Under the pieces are notes generated by a model. That model made no database searches and had not been told where the DNA came from. It worked only from the letters and a program-made list of their open reading frames with translations. A stretch of 64,000 bases of DNA from Ignavibacteriota bacterium (GTDB lineage Bacteria; Bacteroidota; Ignavibacteria; Ignavibacteriales; Melioribacteraceae), in contig PAAX01000018.1 in assembly GCA_002698995.1 (NCBI GenBank), positions 1 to 64,000 on the forward strand, in the 5' to 3' direction. Position numbers and translations under genes: made by a program. Positions 29,530 to 40,595 of the stretch are shown one piece after another. Position 1 is the first letter of the stretch. Each line of letters begins with the position of its first letter.

Positions 29530-31629
29530 ATGGCAAGTAAAAAAGTAAATATAGAAAAAGTAAGAAATATCGGAATCATGGCTCATATTGATGCCGGTAA
29601 AACTACTACTACTGAAAGGATTTTGTATTATACAGGCAAATTGCACCGCATGGGAGAAGTTCATGAAGGTGGTGCAACTATGGATTGGATGGAGCAGGAA
29701 AAGGAACGTGGAATTACCATTACTAGTGCTGCAACTACTTGTTCTTGGAATGAACATCATATAAATATTATTGATACACCTGGACACGTTGATTTTACTG
29801 TTGAAGTGGAAAGATCACTAAGAGTTTTGGATGGTGCTATAGCACTTTTTTGTGCTGTAGGCGGTGTTGAACCTCAATCTGAAACCGTTTGGAGACAAGC
29901 TGATAAATATGGAGTTCCAAGAATTGCGTTTGTAAATAAAATGGACAGAATTGGCGCCGATTTTTATCATGCAGTTGATATGATGAAAGAAAGACTTGGT
30001 GCTAATGCAGTTCCGATATCTTTGCCGATAGGTGAAGGTGATTTATTCTCGGGTGTTATTGATTTGATGTCAATGAAAGCCAGAATGTATCATGAAGATT
30101 CTTTAGGTGCAACATTTGAAGATGTTGAAATTCCAAAAGATCTTCTCCCCTTGGCAAATAAATATAGAACAATTATGCTTGAAGCAGTATCTGAAATTGA
30201 TGACACACTTTTAGAGAAATATCTTGAAGGTGAAACTATTTCGGATGCGGAAGTAAAGAAAGTATTAAGAGAAGCAACAATTAAATTGAAGATTATTCCT
30301 GTTCTTTGCGGTTCTTCATTTAAGAATAAAGGTGTGCAGAAACTATTGGATTCAGTAGTTGACTTTTTACCTTCTCCTTTGGATTTTCCTGAAGTTAAAG
30401 CGCATCACGTTGATAAAGATGATGAAGTATTTGTTAAAGTTGATCAAAATGCCAAGTTCTCAGCGTTAGCTTTTAAAATTATGACTGACCCTTATGTAGG
30501 CAAATTAACTTATGTAAGAGTATACAGCGGTACATTAAAAGCTGGTTCATATGTTTATAACTCAGTTTCTGGTAAAAAGGAAAGAGTTGGTAGAATTCTT
30601 CAAATGCACGCAAACACTAGAGAAGATATGGATGAGATTAGAGCTGGTGATATTGCTGCTATTGTAGGACTTAAGTTTACAAGAACCGGCGATACTTTGT
30701 GTACAGAAGATGATTTGATAGTTTTAGAAAAAATGGAATTCCCTGAACCAGTTATTCAAATTGCAATTGAACCGAAAACTAAAGCTGATCAAGATAAACT
30801 ATCTGATGCCTTAGTGAAATTATCTGATGAAGATCCAACTTTCAAAGTTAAAGTTGATGATGAAACTGGTCAAACTTTAATAAGCGGTATGGGAGAACTT
30901 CACCTTGAAATTCTTGTTGATAGAATGAGAAGAGAGTTTAAAGTTGAAGCAAATATTGGTAAACCTCAAGTAGCATATAGAGAAACAATTACACAGACTG
31001 TTCAAAGTGAAGGTAAATTTGTTAAGCAGTCCGGTGGTAGAGGTAAATTTGGTCACGTTTGGTTGGAAATATCTCCAAACGAACCTGGAAAAGGTTACGA
31101 GTTTGAAAATGGTATTGTTGGTGGTGTTGTTCCTAAAGAATATATCCCTGCAGTATCAAATGGCGTTCAAGAAGCGATGAGAAATGGTGTTGTAGCTGGT
31201 TTCCCTGTTGTTGATATAAAGGTTAGGATTTATGATGGTTCTTATCATGATGTAGATTCTGATGAAATTTCATTCAAGGTTGCTGGTTCTATGGCTTTCC
31301 AAGCCGGAGCTAGAAAAGCTAAACCTGCTTTGTTAGAGCCGATTATGAGAGTAGAAGTTACAACTCCTGAAGAATACCTTGGTGATGTTATGGGTGATCT
31401 GAATTCAAGAAGAGGAAAAATCGAAGGATTTAATGCAAGAAAAGATGCTCAAGTTATTCGCTGTCTTGCCCCGCTTTCTGAAATGTTTGGTTATGCAACA
31501 AGATTAAGATCTATGACCCAAGGTAGAGCAATTTATACAATGCAGTTTTCTCATTATGCAGAAGTTCCAAAAGCAATTGCCGATGAAATTTCTGAGAAAA
31601 CTCAATCTAAAAAATCAATAGAAGCGTAA
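29530..31629 (+). CDS. fusA: Elongation factor G
   Basis: The 699-residue translocation GTPase. The G motifs are [13 protein letters not shown] (G1), RGITI (switch I), DTPGHVDF (G3) and NKMD (G4). Domain IV, with [12 protein letters not shown], and a C-terminal domain V follow. Length and order are those of a standard EF-G. Confidence 0.98.
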   Translation: MASKKVNIEKVRNIGIMAHIDAGKTTTTERILYYTGKLHRMGEVHEGGATMDWMEQEKERGITITSAATTCSWNEHHINIIDTPGHVDFTVEVERSLRVLDGAIALFCAVGGVEPQSETVWRQADKYGVPRIAFVNKMDRIGADFYHAVDMMKERLGANAVPISLPIGEGDLFSGVIDLMSMKARMYHEDSLGATFEDVEIPKDLLPLANKYRTIMLEAVSEIDDTLLEKYLEGETISDAEVKKVLREATIKLKIIPVLCGSSFKNKGVQKLLDSVVDFLPSPLDFPEVKAHHVDKDDEVFVKVDQNAKFSALAFKIMTDPYVGKLTYVRVYSGTLKAGSYVYNSVSGKKERVGRILQMHANTREDMDEIRAGDIAAIVGLKFTRTGDTLCTEDDLIVLEKMEFPEPVIQIAIEPKTKADQDKLSDALVKLSDEDPTFKVKVDDETGQTLISGMGELHLEILVDRMRREFKVEANIGKPQVAYRETITQTVQSEGKFVKQSGGRGKFGHVWLEISPNEPGKGYEFENGIVGGVVPKEYIPAVSNGVQEAMRNGVVAGFPVVDIKVRIYDGSYHDVDSDEISFKVAGSMAFQAGARKAKPALLEPIMRVEVTTPEEYLGDVMGDLNSRRGKIEGFNARKDAQVIRCLAPLSEMFGYATRLRSMTQGRAIYTMQFSHYAEVPKAIADEISEKTQSKKSIEA

Positions 31630-31673
31630 AAAGAATTAATTAATTTAATAAGTAAATAACAAAGGAGAATTCG

Positions 31674-32882
31674 ATGGCAAAAGAAAAATTTGATAGGAGT
31701 AAGCCTCACGTTAACGTTGGTACAATTGGACACGTTGACCATGGAAAAACTACTCTTACTGCTGCTATCACTATGGCTCTTTCTAAAAAAGGTTTATCTC
31801 AAAAAAGAACATTTGATTCTATTGATAATGCTCCAGAAGAAAGAGAACGCGGTATTACAATTGCTACTGCTCACGTAGAATATTCAACTGCAAATAGACA
31901 CTATGCTCACGTTGACTGTCCTGGTCACGCTGACTATGTTAAAAACATGATTACCGGTGCTGCTCAGATGGATGGTGCTATTCTTGTTGTTGCTGCTACT
32001 GACGGTCCTATGCCTCAAACAAGAGAACACATTCTTCTTGCTCGTCAGGTTGGTGTGCCTAAAATAGTTGTATTTATGAACAAAGTTGATATGGTTGATG
32101 ATGCTGAATTATTAGAATTAGTTGAAATGGAAATGAGAGAACTTTTAAGTGAGTACGAATTCCCCGGCGATGAAATTCCGATAATTAAAGGTTCTGCTTT
32201 GCATGCTTTAGATGCTGCTTCTGATGATTCTGTTAGCGATAGTGATGAAAGATTAAATTGTATTTGGGAACTTATGGACGCAGTTGACAGCTATATTCCG
32301 ATACCTGAAAGAGCTGTTGATAAACCATTCTTAATGCCTGTTGAAGACGTTTTCTCCATTACTGGTCGTGGTACAGTTGCTACCGGTAGAGTTGAAAGAG
32401 GCGAAGTAAAAGTTTCTGAAGAAGTTGAATTGATTGGATTAGGTATTCATAAGAAGACAGTTGTTACCGGTGTTGAAATGTTCCGTAAAGAACTTGACGC
32501 TGCTATGGCTGGTGATAATGCTGGTCTTTTATTAAGAGGTGTTGATAAAAAAGAAATCGAAAGAGGAATGGTATTAGCTAAAACTGGTTCTATTACTCCT
32601 CATAAAGTTTTTGAAGGTGAAGTTTATATCTTGTCAAAAGAAGAAGGTGGAAGACACACTCCATTCTTTAACGGATATAGACCTCAATTCTACTTCAGAA
32701 CAACTGACGTAACCGGTGTTGCTCAACTTCCTGAAGGAACTGAAATGGTTATGCCTGGTGATAACGTGAAATTAAAAGTTGAATTGATTGCTGAAATCGC
32801 TATGGAAGAAGGTTTAAGATTTGCGATTCGTGAAGGTGGTAGAACAGTTGGTGCTGGTGTAGTAACTAAGATATTCGAATAA
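31674..32882 (+). CDS. tuf: Elongation factor Tu
   Basis: The 402-residue EF-Tu carries aminoacyl-tRNA to the ribosome. The motifs [25 protein letters not shown] and NKVD are intact. A short acidic insert ([15 protein letters not shown], about 183-197) makes it slightly longer than the E. coli protein. AAAGGAG precedes the ATG. A GC-rich hairpin follows the stop. Confidence 0.98.
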   Translation: MAKEKFDRSKPHVNVGTIGHVDHGKTTLTAAITMALSKKGLSQKRTFDSIDNAPEERERGITIATAHVEYSTANRHYAHVDCPGHADYVKNMITGAAQMDGAILVVAATDGPMPQTREHILLARQVGVPKIVVFMNKVDMVDDAELLELVEMEMRELLSEYEFPGDEIPIIKGSALHALDAASDDSVSDSDERLNCIWELMDAVDSYIPIPERAVDKPFLMPVEDVFSITGRGTVATGRVERGEVKVSEEVELIGLGIHKKTVVTGVEMFRKELDAAMAGDNAGLLLRGVDKKEIERGMVLAKTGSITPHKVFEGEVYILSKEEGGRHTPFFNGYRPQFYFRTTDVTGVAQLPEGTEMVMPGDNVKLKVELIAEIAMEEGLRFAIREGGRTVGAGVVTKIFE

Positions 32883-32898
32883 AATGTAGATATTATGA

Positions 32899-32918
32899 GG
32901 GGGAGTAAATTCCCCCTT
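32899..32918 (+). terminator. Hairpin between tuf and rpsJ
   Basis: AGGGGGA (32899-32905) pairs with TCCCCCT (32912-32918) around GTAAAT, followed by TTTC. It lies 17 nt after the tuf stop and 24 nt before rpsJ. No separate promoter for the S10 operon was found after it, so read-through probably feeds the S10 genes. Confidence 0.6.
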
Positions 32919-32941
32919 TCAAATTAAGGAGAGTTTTTAAA

Positions 32942-33250
32942 GTGGCTGGTCAAAAGATTAGAATTAAATTAAAATCATACGATCATATTTTGATAGATAA
33001 GTCGACTGAAAAGATCATTAAGACAGTTAAGAGTACTGGTGCAGTTGTATCTGGTCCAATTCCTCTTCCAACTAGAAAATCAGTATTTACAGTTTTACGC
33101 TCTCCTCACGTAGATAAAAAATCTAGAGAGCAGTTTGAAATTCGTTCTCATAAAAGAATTATTGATATTCACAATTCTAACAACAAAACCGTCGATTCCT
33201 TGAGCAAATTAGAAATTCCGGCGGGTGTTGATATCGAGATTAAGTTATAA
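32942..33250 (+). CDS. rpsJ: 30S ribosomal protein S10
   Basis: A 102-residue S10 with [13 protein letters not shown] at the start and the [21 protein letters not shown] loop (about 42-62). It is also NusE in antitermination complexes. The GTG start at 32942 follows AAGGAGAG. It is the first gene of the S10 operon. Confidence 0.98.
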   Translation: MAGQKIRIKLKSYDHILIDKSTEKIIKTVKSTGAVVSGPIPLPTRKSVFTVLRSPHVDKKSREQFEIRSHKRIIDIHNSNNKTVDSLSKLEIPAGVDIEIKL

Positions 33251-33261
33251 GGAATGTTAAA

Positions 33262-33882
33262 ATGCCTGGATTGTTAGGTAAAAAATTAGGAATGACAAGC
33301 ATTTATACTGAAGACGGAACAATTATTCCTGTAACCGTATTAGAAGTTGGTCTATGTAAGATTTACGATGTTAAGACCAAAGAAAAAGATGGTTATGAAG
33401 CTTTAAAGATTGGTTTCGGAAGCAAAAAAGAAAAACATGTTAATAAACCTGAAATGGGTTTTTATAATAAGGTTGATGCTGCCCCTGCTTCGGTATTAAA
33501 AGAGTTTAGGAATTTCAATATAAGTGATCATAAAGTAGGTGATGAGTTAACCGTTGAAGTTTTTCAAATTGGTGATTTAGTAAAAGTTTCCGGTAAAAGT
33601 AAAGGTAAAGGATTCCAGGGCGTTATTAAAAGACATGGTTTTAGCGGTGTTGGCGGAAGAACTCACGGTCAGCACAATCGTGAAAGAGCTCCTGGTTCTA
33701 TTGGTTCAAGTTCTTACCCTTCAAGAGTATTTAAAGGGCAAAGAATGGCTGGAAGAACTGGTTATAGTAAAGTTACAGTATCTGGATTAAGAGTAGTTAG
33801 AATTATGCCTGAAAAAAATATTATTATGATTAAAGGCGCTTTACCAGGTGCAATAAATTCAATAGTTGAAATTAACAAGTAG
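33262..33882 (+). CDS. rplC: 50S ribosomal protein L3
   Basis: A 206-residue L3 that starts MPGLLGKKLGMTSIYTEDG. The extended loop with KGKGFQGVIKRHGFSGVGGR reaches towards the peptidyl transferase centre. L3 is one of the first proteins to assemble on 23S rRNA. It lies 11 nt after rpsJ. Confidence 0.98.
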   Translation: MPGLLGKKLGMTSIYTEDGTIIPVTVLEVGLCKIYDVKTKEKDGYEALKIGFGSKKEKHVNKPEMGFYNKVDAAPASVLKEFRNFNISDHKVGDELTVEVFQIGDLVKVSGKSKGKGFQGVIKRHGFSGVGGRTHGQHNRERAPGSIGSSSYPSRVFKGQRMAGRTGYSKVTVSGLRVVRIMPEKNIIMIKGALPGAINSIVEINK

Positions 33883-33893
33883 TTGGTTGCATA

Positions 33894-34520
33894 ATGAAGA
33901 TAGATGTTTATAAAATTGATGGAAATAAAAGTGGCGAGCAAGTTGAGTTAAATGACTCAATATTTAATGCTGAACCAAACGATCACGTGATTTATTTGTC
34001 TGTTAAAGCTTATTTAGCTAATCAACGTCAAGGAACTCACAAATCTAAAGAGAGAAATGAAGTAAAAGGCGGCGGTAAAAAACCTTGGAGACAAAAAGGT
34101 AGAGGTGTTGCTAGAGCGGGCACAACTAGATCTCCTTTATGGGTTGGTGGTGGAACCATTTTTGGTCCAAAGCCTAGAAATTACAGACAGAAATTAAATA
34201 AAAAAGCTTCTGTTGTAGCCAGAAAGTCAGCTCTTTCTTATAAAACTAAATCAGAACAATTATTTGTTCTAGAAGACTTTAACTTTGATCAACCAAAGAC
34301 AAAAGATTTTAATGCAATGTTGAAGTCTCTTAAATTAGATGGAAAAAAAGTTTTATTGCTAACTGGTGAAACACAGGAAAATGTTTACAAATCAGGTAGA
34401 AATATTCCTAAAGTAAACGTTTTAGAAGCTTACAAAGCATCAGCATACGAGATATTGAACTCACAAGTTTTATTAGTTCAAAAAGGTGCTGTAGAAAAAT
34501 TAGAAGCAATCTTAAATTAA
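33894..34520 (+). CDS. rplD: 50S ribosomal protein L4
   Basis: A 208-residue L4 with the tunnel-lining loop GGGKKPWRQKGRGVARAG. In gamma-proteobacteria L4 also represses the S10 operon; that cannot be judged here. It lies 11 nt after rplC and 6-9 nt before rplW. Confidence 0.97.
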   Translation: MKIDVYKIDGNKSGEQVELNDSIFNAEPNDHVIYLSVKAYLANQRQGTHKSKERNEVKGGGKKPWRQKGRGVARAGTTRSPLWVGGGTIFGPKPRNYRQKLNKKASVVARKSALSYKTKSEQLFVLEDFNFDQPKTKDFNAMLKSLKLDGKKVLLLTGETQENVYKSGRNIPKVNVLEAYKASAYEILNSQVLLVQKGAVEKLEAILN

Positions 34521-34529
34521 GGTAAAGTG

Positions 34530-34823
34530 ATGGTAAACGTATTAATAAAACCTTTGATTACAGAAAAAATGACCGATGTTTCTGAGAAAACAGGAAAGTA
34601 TGGTTTTGTTGTAGATATTAATGCAAATAAGATTCAAATAGCTTCTGCAATTAAACAAAAGTTTAATGTAGATGTAGTAACAGTAAATACAATTAAGTAC
34701 AAAGGTAAAACTAAAACTCAATTTACTAAGAAAGGACGTTTTACCGGTAGAACAAAACAATTTAAGAAAGCGATCGTAACTCTTAAAGAAGGTCAAACAA
34801 TAGATTTATTCGGTGAAGTTTAA
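34530..34823 (+). CDS. rplW: 50S ribosomal protein L23
   Basis: A 97-residue L23 beginning MVNVLIKPLITEKMTD. L23 lies at the tunnel exit and docks trigger factor and SRP. The frame also has a GTG at 34527, but ATG 34530 has the better spacing from AAGG at 34519-34522. Confidence 0.96.
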   Translation: MVNVLIKPLITEKMTDVSEKTGKYGFVVDINANKIQIASAIKQKFNVDVVTVNTIKYKGKTKTQFTKKGRFTGRTKQFKKAIVTLKEGQTIDLFGEV

Positions 34824-34849
34824 GGATAGGTTGAACTGGAGTTTTATAA

Positions 34850-35674
34850 ATGGCTATTAGAAAATTAAAACCAAATACACCCGGAACAAGATTCATGTCA
34901 GTTTCAGCTTTTGATGAAATTACAAAAGAATCTCCTGAAAAATCGCTTACTGCAGCAATTAAAAAGTCCGGTGGTAGAAATAATTTAGGTAGAATTACTA
35001 CAAGATTCCGTGGCGGCGGTCATAAAAGACGTTACAGAATAATTGATTTTAGAAGAAATAAATTTGGAGTTCCTGCTAAGGTTGCTGCTATTGAGTATGA
35101 TCCTAACAGAACATGCAGAATTGCTCTTCTTCATTATGCCGATGGTGATAAAAGATATATTCTTGCTCCTGAGGGCTTAACTGTTGGTGCAACAGTAATG
35201 AATGGTGAAGGTGCAGAAATTAAAGCTGGAAACGCTCTCAAATTAAGAGATTTACCTCTTGGAAGTTTTATTCACAATGTTGAATTAAAACCAGGTAAAG
35301 GGGGACAGTTAGGAAGATCTGCCGGTGCTGCAATTCAGTTGATGGCTAAAGAAGGAAAATATGCAACCTTAAAACTTCCTTCAGGCGAAACAAGAATGAT
35401 TAGTTTAGATTGTATGGCTACTTACGGAACTGTTGGAAATTCTGTTCATGAAAATATTAGTCTGGGTAAAGCTGGTAGAAAAAGATGGTTAGGAAAAAGA
35501 CCTCATGTAAGAGGCGTAGTAATGAACCCAGTTGATCACCCGATGGGTGGTGGTGAAGGTAAAACTTCCGGCGGTGGTCATCCGGTATCTCCTTGGGGAC
35601 AAAAAGCTAAAGGCTTAAAGACTAGAAAGAAAAAGAATTCGTCAAATAAATACATTGTAAAAAGAAGAAAATAG
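34850..35674 (+). CDS. rplB: 50S ribosomal protein L2
   Basis: A 274-residue L2. The basic [19 protein letters not shown] block, the [15 protein letters not shown] core and the C-terminal [18 protein letters not shown] segment (with the conserved His near the peptidyl transferase centre) are all visible. Confidence 0.98.
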   Translation: MAIRKLKPNTPGTRFMSVSAFDEITKESPEKSLTAAIKKSGGRNNLGRITTRFRGGGHKRRYRIIDFRRNKFGVPAKVAAIEYDPNRTCRIALLHYADGDKRYILAPEGLTVGATVMNGEGAEIKAGNALKLRDLPLGSFIHNVELKPGKGGQLGRSAGAAIQLMAKEGKYATLKLPSGETRMISLDCMATYGTVGNSVHENISLGKAGRKRWLGKRPHVRGVVMNPVDHPMGGGEGKTSGGGHPVSPWGQKAKGLKTRKKKNSSNKYIVKRRK

Positions 35675-35688
35675 GTAAGTAAGAAAAT

Positions 35689-35976
35689 ATGCCAAGATCA
35701 GTCAAAAAAGGACCTTTTATTGATTACAAACTTTTGGAAAAGATTCAAAAAATGAATGAATCAAATCAAAAGAAAATTGTTAAAACATGGTCAAGAGCAA
35801 GCACAATTGCACCGGAATTTGTAGGACATACTATTGCGGTACATAATGGCAACAAAATGATACCTGTTTATATATCTGAAAACATGGTTGGTCATAAATT
35901 AGGTGAATTTTCTCCAACTAGAATTTTTAGAGGACATCCAGGAACTAAAGCTGAAAAAGCATCTAAGGCTAAATAA
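35689..35976 (+). CDS. rpsS: 30S ribosomal protein S19
   Basis: A 95-residue S19 beginning [16 protein letters not shown], with the ending [16 protein letters not shown]. It sits in the 30S head beside S13 and contacts tRNA through its tail. It lies 14 nt after rplB. Confidence 0.98.
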   Translation: MPRSVKKGPFIDYKLLEKIQKMNESNQKKIVKTWSRASTIAPEFVGHTIAVHNGNKMIPVYISENMVGHKLGEFSPTRIFRGHPGTKAEKASKAK

Positions 35977-35995
35977 GGATTAAGGATATTATTAA

Positions 35996-36340
35996 ATGGA
36001 AGCTAAAGCAACACATAAGTATATACCTTCTTCTCCTAGAAAAATGAGATTATTAACTGATCTCATTAAAGGTGAATCGGTTGACAAAGCGATAGAGGTT
36101 TTACACTTTAATAAGAAACATGGTGCAAAGATAGCTGAAAAAGTTTTAAGATCAGCAGTTTCTAACCTCTTTAATAAAAATGATGAAAATAATGTTGATG
36201 TTTCAGAACTTTATGTAAAAGAAGCTTATGTAAATCAAGGACCGACATTAAGAAGAATTCTTCCTGCACCGATGGGAAGAGCATATAGAATAAGAAAAAG
36301 ATCAAATCATTTAACAATTGTAGTAGCTACAAAAAGTTAA
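35996..36340 (+). CDS. rplV: 50S ribosomal protein L22
   Basis: A 114-residue L22 with YIPSSPRKMRLLTDLIKG at the start and the long hairpin GPTLRRILPAPMGRAYRIRK that lines the exit tunnel (the macrolide-resistance hotspot in other species). Confidence 0.97.
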   Translation: MEAKATHKYIPSSPRKMRLLTDLIKGESVDKAIEVLHFNKKHGAKIAEKVLRSAVSNLFNKNDENNVDVSELYVKEAYVNQGPTLRRILPAPMGRAYRIRKRSNHLTIVVATKS

Positions 36341-36355
36341 TAATTGGAGGATTTT

Positions 36356-36997
36356 TTGGGTCAGAAGACAAATCCAATAGGTTTTAGAGTTGGTGTAATT
36401 CGCGGTTGGGAATCTAACTGGTACGAAAGTAAAAGTTATGCCGTTAAATTAAATGAAGATAAGAAATTACGTGCTTATATCAGAACAAGATTGCAAAAGG
36501 CTGGAATTTCTAGAATAATTATTGATAGAACTTCAAAAAATATCATAATCACTATTCATACTTCAAGACCTGGTGTTGTTATAGGTAAAAGTGGAAAAGA
36601 AATTGCCCACTTAGAAACCGAGTTGAAAAATATTACCGGCAAAGAAGTAAAAGTTCAGATTAATGAAATAAAAAGACCCGAATTGGATGCCTACTTAGTG
36701 GGTGAAAATATTGCTAATCAGTTAAAAGGAAGAGTTTCTTTTAGAAGAGCAATGAAATCTGCTATTACTTCAGCCATGAGAATGGGTGCTGAAGGTGTTA
36801 GAGTAATGTGTTCAGGTCGTTTAGGCGGCGCTGAAATGGCGAGAACCGAACAGTATAAAGAAGGTAGAATTCCATTACATACATTAAGAGCGGATATTGA
36901 TTATGCTACGGCAACTGCTCAAACAATTTATGGAGCTATCGGCATTAAAGTTTGGATTTGCCGTGGTGAAATTTTAGGTAAAAGAGTTTCTGAATAA
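36356..36997 (+). CDS. rpsC: 30S ribosomal protein S3
   Basis: A 213-residue S3 with a KH domain ([17 protein letters not shown]) and the C-terminal [12 protein letters not shown] segment. The open frame begins earlier at 36344, but the start is placed at TTG 36356. That codon follows GGAGG (36346-36350) by 5 nt and gives the canonical N terminus [11 protein letters not shown]. Confidence 0.97.
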   Translation: MGQKTNPIGFRVGVIRGWESNWYESKSYAVKLNEDKKLRAYIRTRLQKAGISRIIIDRTSKNIIITIHTSRPGVVIGKSGKEIAHLETELKNITGKEVKVQINEIKRPELDAYLVGENIANQLKGRVSFRRAMKSAITSAMRMGAEGVRVMCSGRLGGAEMARTEQYKEGRIPLHTLRADIDYATATAQTIYGAIGIKVWICRGEILGKRVSE

Positions 36998-37018
36998 GAG
37001 TTTTTAGGAGTTATTCTC

Positions 37019-37441
37019 ATGTTAATGCCCAAAAGAGTTAAGTACAGAAAAGCACATAGAGGAAGAAGAGCTGGTAAAGCTTACAGAGGTCATAATGTTG
37101 ATTTTGGTGATTTTGGTTTGAAAGCTCAAGAAGCCGGCTGGATTACCAGCAGACAAATTGAAGCATGCCGTGTTGCTATTACTAGAAAAATGAAAAGAGA
37201 TGGTAAAGTTTGGATTAGAATTTTTCCAGATAAACCGGTTACTAAAAAACCTCTTGAAACTAGAATGGGTAAAGGTAAAGGCGCTCCGGAATTTTGGGTT
37301 GCCGTTGTTAAGCCTGGCAGAGTAATGTTTGAAGTTTCGGGTGTTTCAAAAGAATTAGCAAACGAAGCGTTAAGCTTGGCATCACATAAATTGCCTATTA
37401 AAACTAAAGTTGTTGTTAGACCAGATTACGAATCTTTATAA
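37019..37441 (+). CDS. rplP: 50S ribosomal protein L16
   Basis: A 140-residue L16 with the standard start [15 protein letters not shown] and the [19 protein letters not shown] region that contacts tRNA near the A and P sites. It lies 21 nt after rpsC and 12 nt before rpmC. Confidence 0.98.
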   Translation: MLMPKRVKYRKAHRGRRAGKAYRGHNVDFGDFGLKAQEAGWITSRQIEACRVAITRKMKRDGKVWIRIFPDKPVTKKPLETRMGKGKGAPEFWVAVVKPGRVMFEVSGVSKELANEALSLASHKLPIKTKVVVRPDYESL

Positions 37442-37453
37442 AGGGTGTTTGAA

Positions 37454-37657
37454 ATGAAGATAAACGAAATTAGAGAAATGAAAGACGAAGAGTTAATAAA
37501 AAGAATAGCTGAAGAAGAAAGTAATTTAGTCGATTTAAGATTTCAACATGAATTGAAAAATCTTACTAACACAGCAAAATTAAAAACAGTTAAAAAAGAT
37601 ATTGCAAAAATGAAAACTGTTTTGAAACAACGTGAATTAAATCAAGTAAAAAAGTAG
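37454..37657 (+). CDS. rpmC: 50S ribosomal protein L29
   Basis: A 67-residue two-helix L29 (KINEIREMKDEELIKRI, then LVDLRFQHELKNLTNT). The frame allows a GTG at 37445, but ATG 37454 lies 8 nt after AAGGG and is preferred. Confidence 0.95.
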   Translation: MKINEIREMKDEELIKRIAEEESNLVDLRFQHELKNLTNTAKLKTVKKDIAKMKTVLKQRELNQVKK

Positions 37658-37677
37658 ATTAGGAGTAATTCTATTAC

Positions 37678-37938
37678 ATGGAAAACCAACGCGGCTTAAG
37701 AAAAACTAGATTAGGTGTAGTTGTTAAAAACAAGATGGATAAAGGTGTAATCGTTTCCATTGAAAGAAGGGTTGCTCATCCTTTGTACAGAAAGTATTTT
37801 AAGAAAACTACGAAACTTATGGTCCATGATGAAAAAAACGAATGTTCAGTTGGTGATAAAGTTAAAATAATGGAAACTAGACCTATTAGTAAAAATAAAA
37901 AATGGCGTTTAGTTGAAATAGTTGAAAAAGCTAAGTAA
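37678..37938 (+). CDS. rpsQ: 30S ribosomal protein S17
   Basis: An 86-residue OB-fold S17. It starts [20 protein letters not shown] and contains [17 protein letters not shown], which binds 16S helices. It is the last gene of the S10 set; rplN follows after 28 nt without a terminator. Confidence 0.97.
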   Translation: MENQRGLRKTRLGVVVKNKMDKGVIVSIERRVAHPLYRKYFKKTTKLMVHDEKNECSVGDKVKIMETRPISKNKKWRLVEIVEKAK

Positions 37939-37966
37939 TTACGTCTTGTAAGGAGCTAAAAAGAAA

Positions 37967-38335
37967 ATGATTCAACAAGAAACAAATTTAATTGTTGCAG
38001 ATAATTCCGGAGCTAAAAGAGTCCGCTGCATCAAAGTTTTAGGTGGAAGTAGAAAAAGATACGCTTCGGTTGGCGATTTAATTGTGGTTTCAGTTAAAGC
38101 AGCAATTCCTGGCGGTGGTGTTAAAAAAGGGGATGTTTCTAAAGCTGTTGTTGTTAGAACTAGCAAAGAAGTTAGAAGAAACGACGGATCATATATAAGA
38201 TTTGACGAAAATGCTGCAGTTTTACTAAATGCACAAAACGAACCAAGAGGAACTCGTATTTTTGGACCAGTTGCAAGAGAATTAAGAGATAAAAAATATA
38301 TGAAAATTATCTCACTTGCTCCAGAAGTATTATAA
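37967..38335 (+). CDS. rplN: 50S ribosomal protein L14
   Basis: A 122-residue L14 beginning [19 protein letters not shown] with the [20 protein letters not shown] loop. It forms bridges to the 30S subunit and is the binding site of silencing factor RsfS. It begins the spc gene set. Confidence 0.98.
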   Translation: MIQQETNLIVADNSGAKRVRCIKVLGGSRKRYASVGDLIVVSVKAAIPGGGVKKGDVSKAVVVRTSKEVRRNDGSYIRFDENAAVLLNAQNEPRGTRIFGPVARELRDKKYMKIISLAPEVL

Positions 38336-38352
38336 AAAGAGGTTTTTGATAA

Positions 38353-38676
38353 ATGAAAATTAAAAAAAATGATAATGTAATGGTTGTTGCCGGAAACGAT
38401 AAAGGAACTACCGGCAAGGTTTTGAAAGTATTTACCAAAGAAAACAGAGTTATTGTTGAAGGTGTAAATATTAGAAAACGTCATACAAAACCTAACCAAA
38501 GTAATCCACAAGGTGGAATTATAGAAAAAGAAGCTCCAATTCACATTTCTAATGTGATGATATTAGATCCAAAATCTAATGAACCAACTAGAATAGGGGC
38601 TAAAATCATTATAGATGATAAAACCGGTAAAAAGAAAAGTGCAAGAATCAGCCGATTAAGCAAAGAAATGTTGTAA
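38353..38676 (+). CDS. rplX: 50S ribosomal protein L24
   Basis: A 107-residue L24 with a KOW motif near the N terminus ([19 protein letters not shown]) and [18 protein letters not shown]. It is an early-assembly protein at the tunnel exit side. Confidence 0.97.
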   Translation: MKIKKNDNVMVVAGNDKGTTGKVLKVFTKENRVIVEGVNIRKRHTKPNQSNPQGGIIEKEAPIHISNVMILDPKSNEPTRIGAKIIIDDKTGKKKSARISRLSKEML

Positions 38677-38701
38677 AATTCTAAGGATTTGAGATTTCAT
38701 C

Positions 38702-39325
38702 ATGGCAAAAGAGAAAAAAGCAAAAAAAGAAGAAAAAATTGAAGCTGTAGAAACTGCAGCAGATGTTAAATTAACACCAAGACTTTTTACTTTTTATAAA
38801 GAAGAAGTTATACCTCAGTTAAAAGAAAGATTTTCATATAAAAATATTATGGAAGTCCCAAAATTAGAAAAAATTGTTGTTAATATGGGTATTGGTGGTG
38901 CAGTTCAAGATTCTAAACTGCTTGAAGAAGCTGTTAGAGATCTTGAAGCAATTACTGGTCAAAAAGCTTCAATTAGAGCTGCTAAACAGTCTATCTCTAA
39001 CTTTAAACTTAGAGAGGGAATGAAGATTGGTGCTAAAGTTACTTTACGCAGAGAAAGAATGTACGAATTTTTAGATAGATTAATTTCAGTTGCATTACCA
39101 AGAGTAAGAGACTTTAGAGGTATTTCCGATAAATCATTTGACGGAAGAGGAAACTATACACTTGGTATTAAAGAACAGATTATTTTCCCGGAAATAAATG
39201 TTGATAGAATTACAAGAGTTGTTGGTATGGATATTACTTTTGTTACTTCTGCAAAATCTGACAACGAAGCTTTTGAATTATTAACTGCATTTGGTGTTCC
39301 ATTTAGAAAGAAAGAAAATCAATAA
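38702..39325 (+). CDS. rplE: 50S ribosomal protein L5 with a charged N-terminal extension
   Basis: A 207-residue L5. The standard domain begins near residue 26 ([16 protein letters not shown]) and includes [13 protein letters not shown] and [17 protein letters not shown]. It is preceded by about 25 Lys/Glu-rich residues ([16 protein letters not shown]) not found in typical L5 of about 180 residues. L5 binds 5S rRNA and bridges to S13. Confidence 0.97.
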   Translation: MAKEKKAKKEEKIEAVETAADVKLTPRLFTFYKEEVIPQLKERFSYKNIMEVPKLEKIVVNMGIGGAVQDSKLLEEAVRDLEAITGQKASIRAAKQSISNFKLREGMKIGAKVTLRRERMYEFLDRLISVALPRVRDFRGISDKSFDGRGNYTLGIKEQIIFPEINVDRITRVVGMDITFVTSAKSDNEAFELLTAFGVPFRKKENQ

Positions 39326-39333
39326 GGGTTTTT

Positions 39334-39603
39334 ATGGCAAGAAAATCATTAATAGCTAGAGAAGCTAAAAGACGCAAATTAGTTGAAAAATACGCTAAGA
39401 TAAGAGAAGAATTAAAAGAACAAGGTGATTACGAGGCTTTACAAAAATTACCTAAAAACTCTTCTCCGGTTAGATTACATAACAGATGTACAATGACCGG
39501 CAGACCAAGATCATACTATAGAAAGTTTGGTGTATCAAGGTTGGTTTTTAGAGAAATGGCTCTAAATGGTGAAATTCCTGGAATTAAAAAATCAAGTTGG
39601 TAA
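39334..39603 (+). CDS. rpsN: 30S ribosomal protein S14, zinc-independent form
   Basis: An 89-residue S14 of the long type. It ends [27 protein letters not shown] (split here), with only one Cys where the zinc form has CxxC..CxxC. It lies 8 nt after rplE. Confidence 0.97.
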   Translation: MARKSLIAREAKRRKLVEKYAKIREELKEQGDYEALQKLPKNSSPVRLHNRCTMTGRPRSYYRKFGVSRLVFREMALNGEIPGIKKSSW

Positions 39604-39620
39604 GAGAAGGAGAAATTTAA

Positions 39621-40016
39621 ATGTCAATGAGCGATCCGATTGCAGATTTTTTGACAAGAATAAGAAACGCAGTTCACGCTAGAAAAAAATATGTTGAAAT
39701 TCCTGCTTCAAACCAGAAAATTGGTATAGCAGAATTGATGAAACAGAATAATTTTATTAAAGATTTTAACGTGATAGAAGAAGGTCCACAAAAGACTATT
39801 AGAGTACATTTACAATATGTAAACGGAACTCCTTCAATTACAGGTATAACAAAAATAAGTAAACCTGGGTTGAGAAGATATGTTGCTAAAGACGATATAC
39901 CAAGAGTATTGAATGGTTTAGGTATGGCTATTATTTCAACATCACAAGGCTTACTTACAGATAAACAAGCCCGTCAGCAAGAAGTTGGCGGCGAAGTTGT
40001 TTGCCATATTTGGTAA
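39621..40016 (+). CDS. rpsH: 30S ribosomal protein S8
   Basis: A 131-residue S8 beginning MSMSDPIADFLTRIRNA and ending in QEVGGEVVCHIW. S8 binds 16S helix 21 and in E. coli also regulates the spc operon. AGAAGGAG precedes the ATG. Confidence 0.98.
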   Translation: MSMSDPIADFLTRIRNAVHARKKYVEIPASNQKIGIAELMKQNNFIKDFNVIEEGPQKTIRVHLQYVNGTPSITGITKISKPGLRRYVAKDDIPRVLNGLGMAIISTSQGLLTDKQARQQEVGGEVVCHIW

Positions 40017-40038
40017 TTTTTTTAAGAGAGGTATTGAA

Positions 40039-40575
40039 GTGTCTAGAATTGGTAAAAAACCTATTGATATTAAAGATGTTAAAGTATCCCAAAATGGTAA
40101 TACTATTAAAGTAACCGGTAAATTGGGTGAACTGGAAACAACTGTACATCCAAATATTTCAGTTAAAATTGAAGATGGTAATGTTGTTTTTGAAAGACCT
40201 AATGATGAAAGACAAAATAAAGCATTACATGGACTTTCAAGAGCTTTATTACAAAATATGGTTGATGGTGTTACAAACGGATTTACAAAATCTTTAGATA
40301 TAGTTGGTGTTGGTTACAGAGCTGAACAAAAAGGTGAAAGTATTTTACTTAATATTGGTTATTCACACCCAATTTATTTTATGCCTCCGGCAGGTATTAA
40401 ATTGGAAGTTCCTGCTCCAACTCAAATTAAAATTTCAGGAATTGATAAAGAATTAGTTGGAATGGTTGCTGCTAAAATTAGATCATTCCGTAAACCTGAA
40501 CCTTATAAAGGAAAAGGAATTAAATACTCTAACGAAGTAATTGTAAGAAAAGCAGGAAAAACTGCAGGTAAGTAA
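40039..40575 (+). CDS. rplF: 50S ribosomal protein L6
   Basis: A 178-residue L6. The open frame reaches back into rpsH, but the start is GTG 40039, which follows AGAGAGG and gives the canonical M-SRIGKKPIDI. The C-terminal FRKPEPYKGKGIKYSNE block binds 23S rRNA near the sarcin-ricin loop. Confidence 0.97.
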   Translation: MSRIGKKPIDIKDVKVSQNGNTIKVTGKLGELETTVHPNISVKIEDGNVVFERPNDERQNKALHGLSRALLQNMVDGVTNGFTKSLDIVGVGYRAEQKGESILLNIGYSHPIYFMPPAGIKLEVPAPTQIKISGIDKELVGMVAAKIRSFRKPEPYKGKGIKYSNEVIVRKAGKTAGK

Positions 40576-40595
40576 TCTTAGGAGATTGAGATCAG

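Noticed and set aside
37972-38544. 190-codon minus-strand frame
   Set aside because: It is the antisense shadow of rplN and rplX and has no features of its own.
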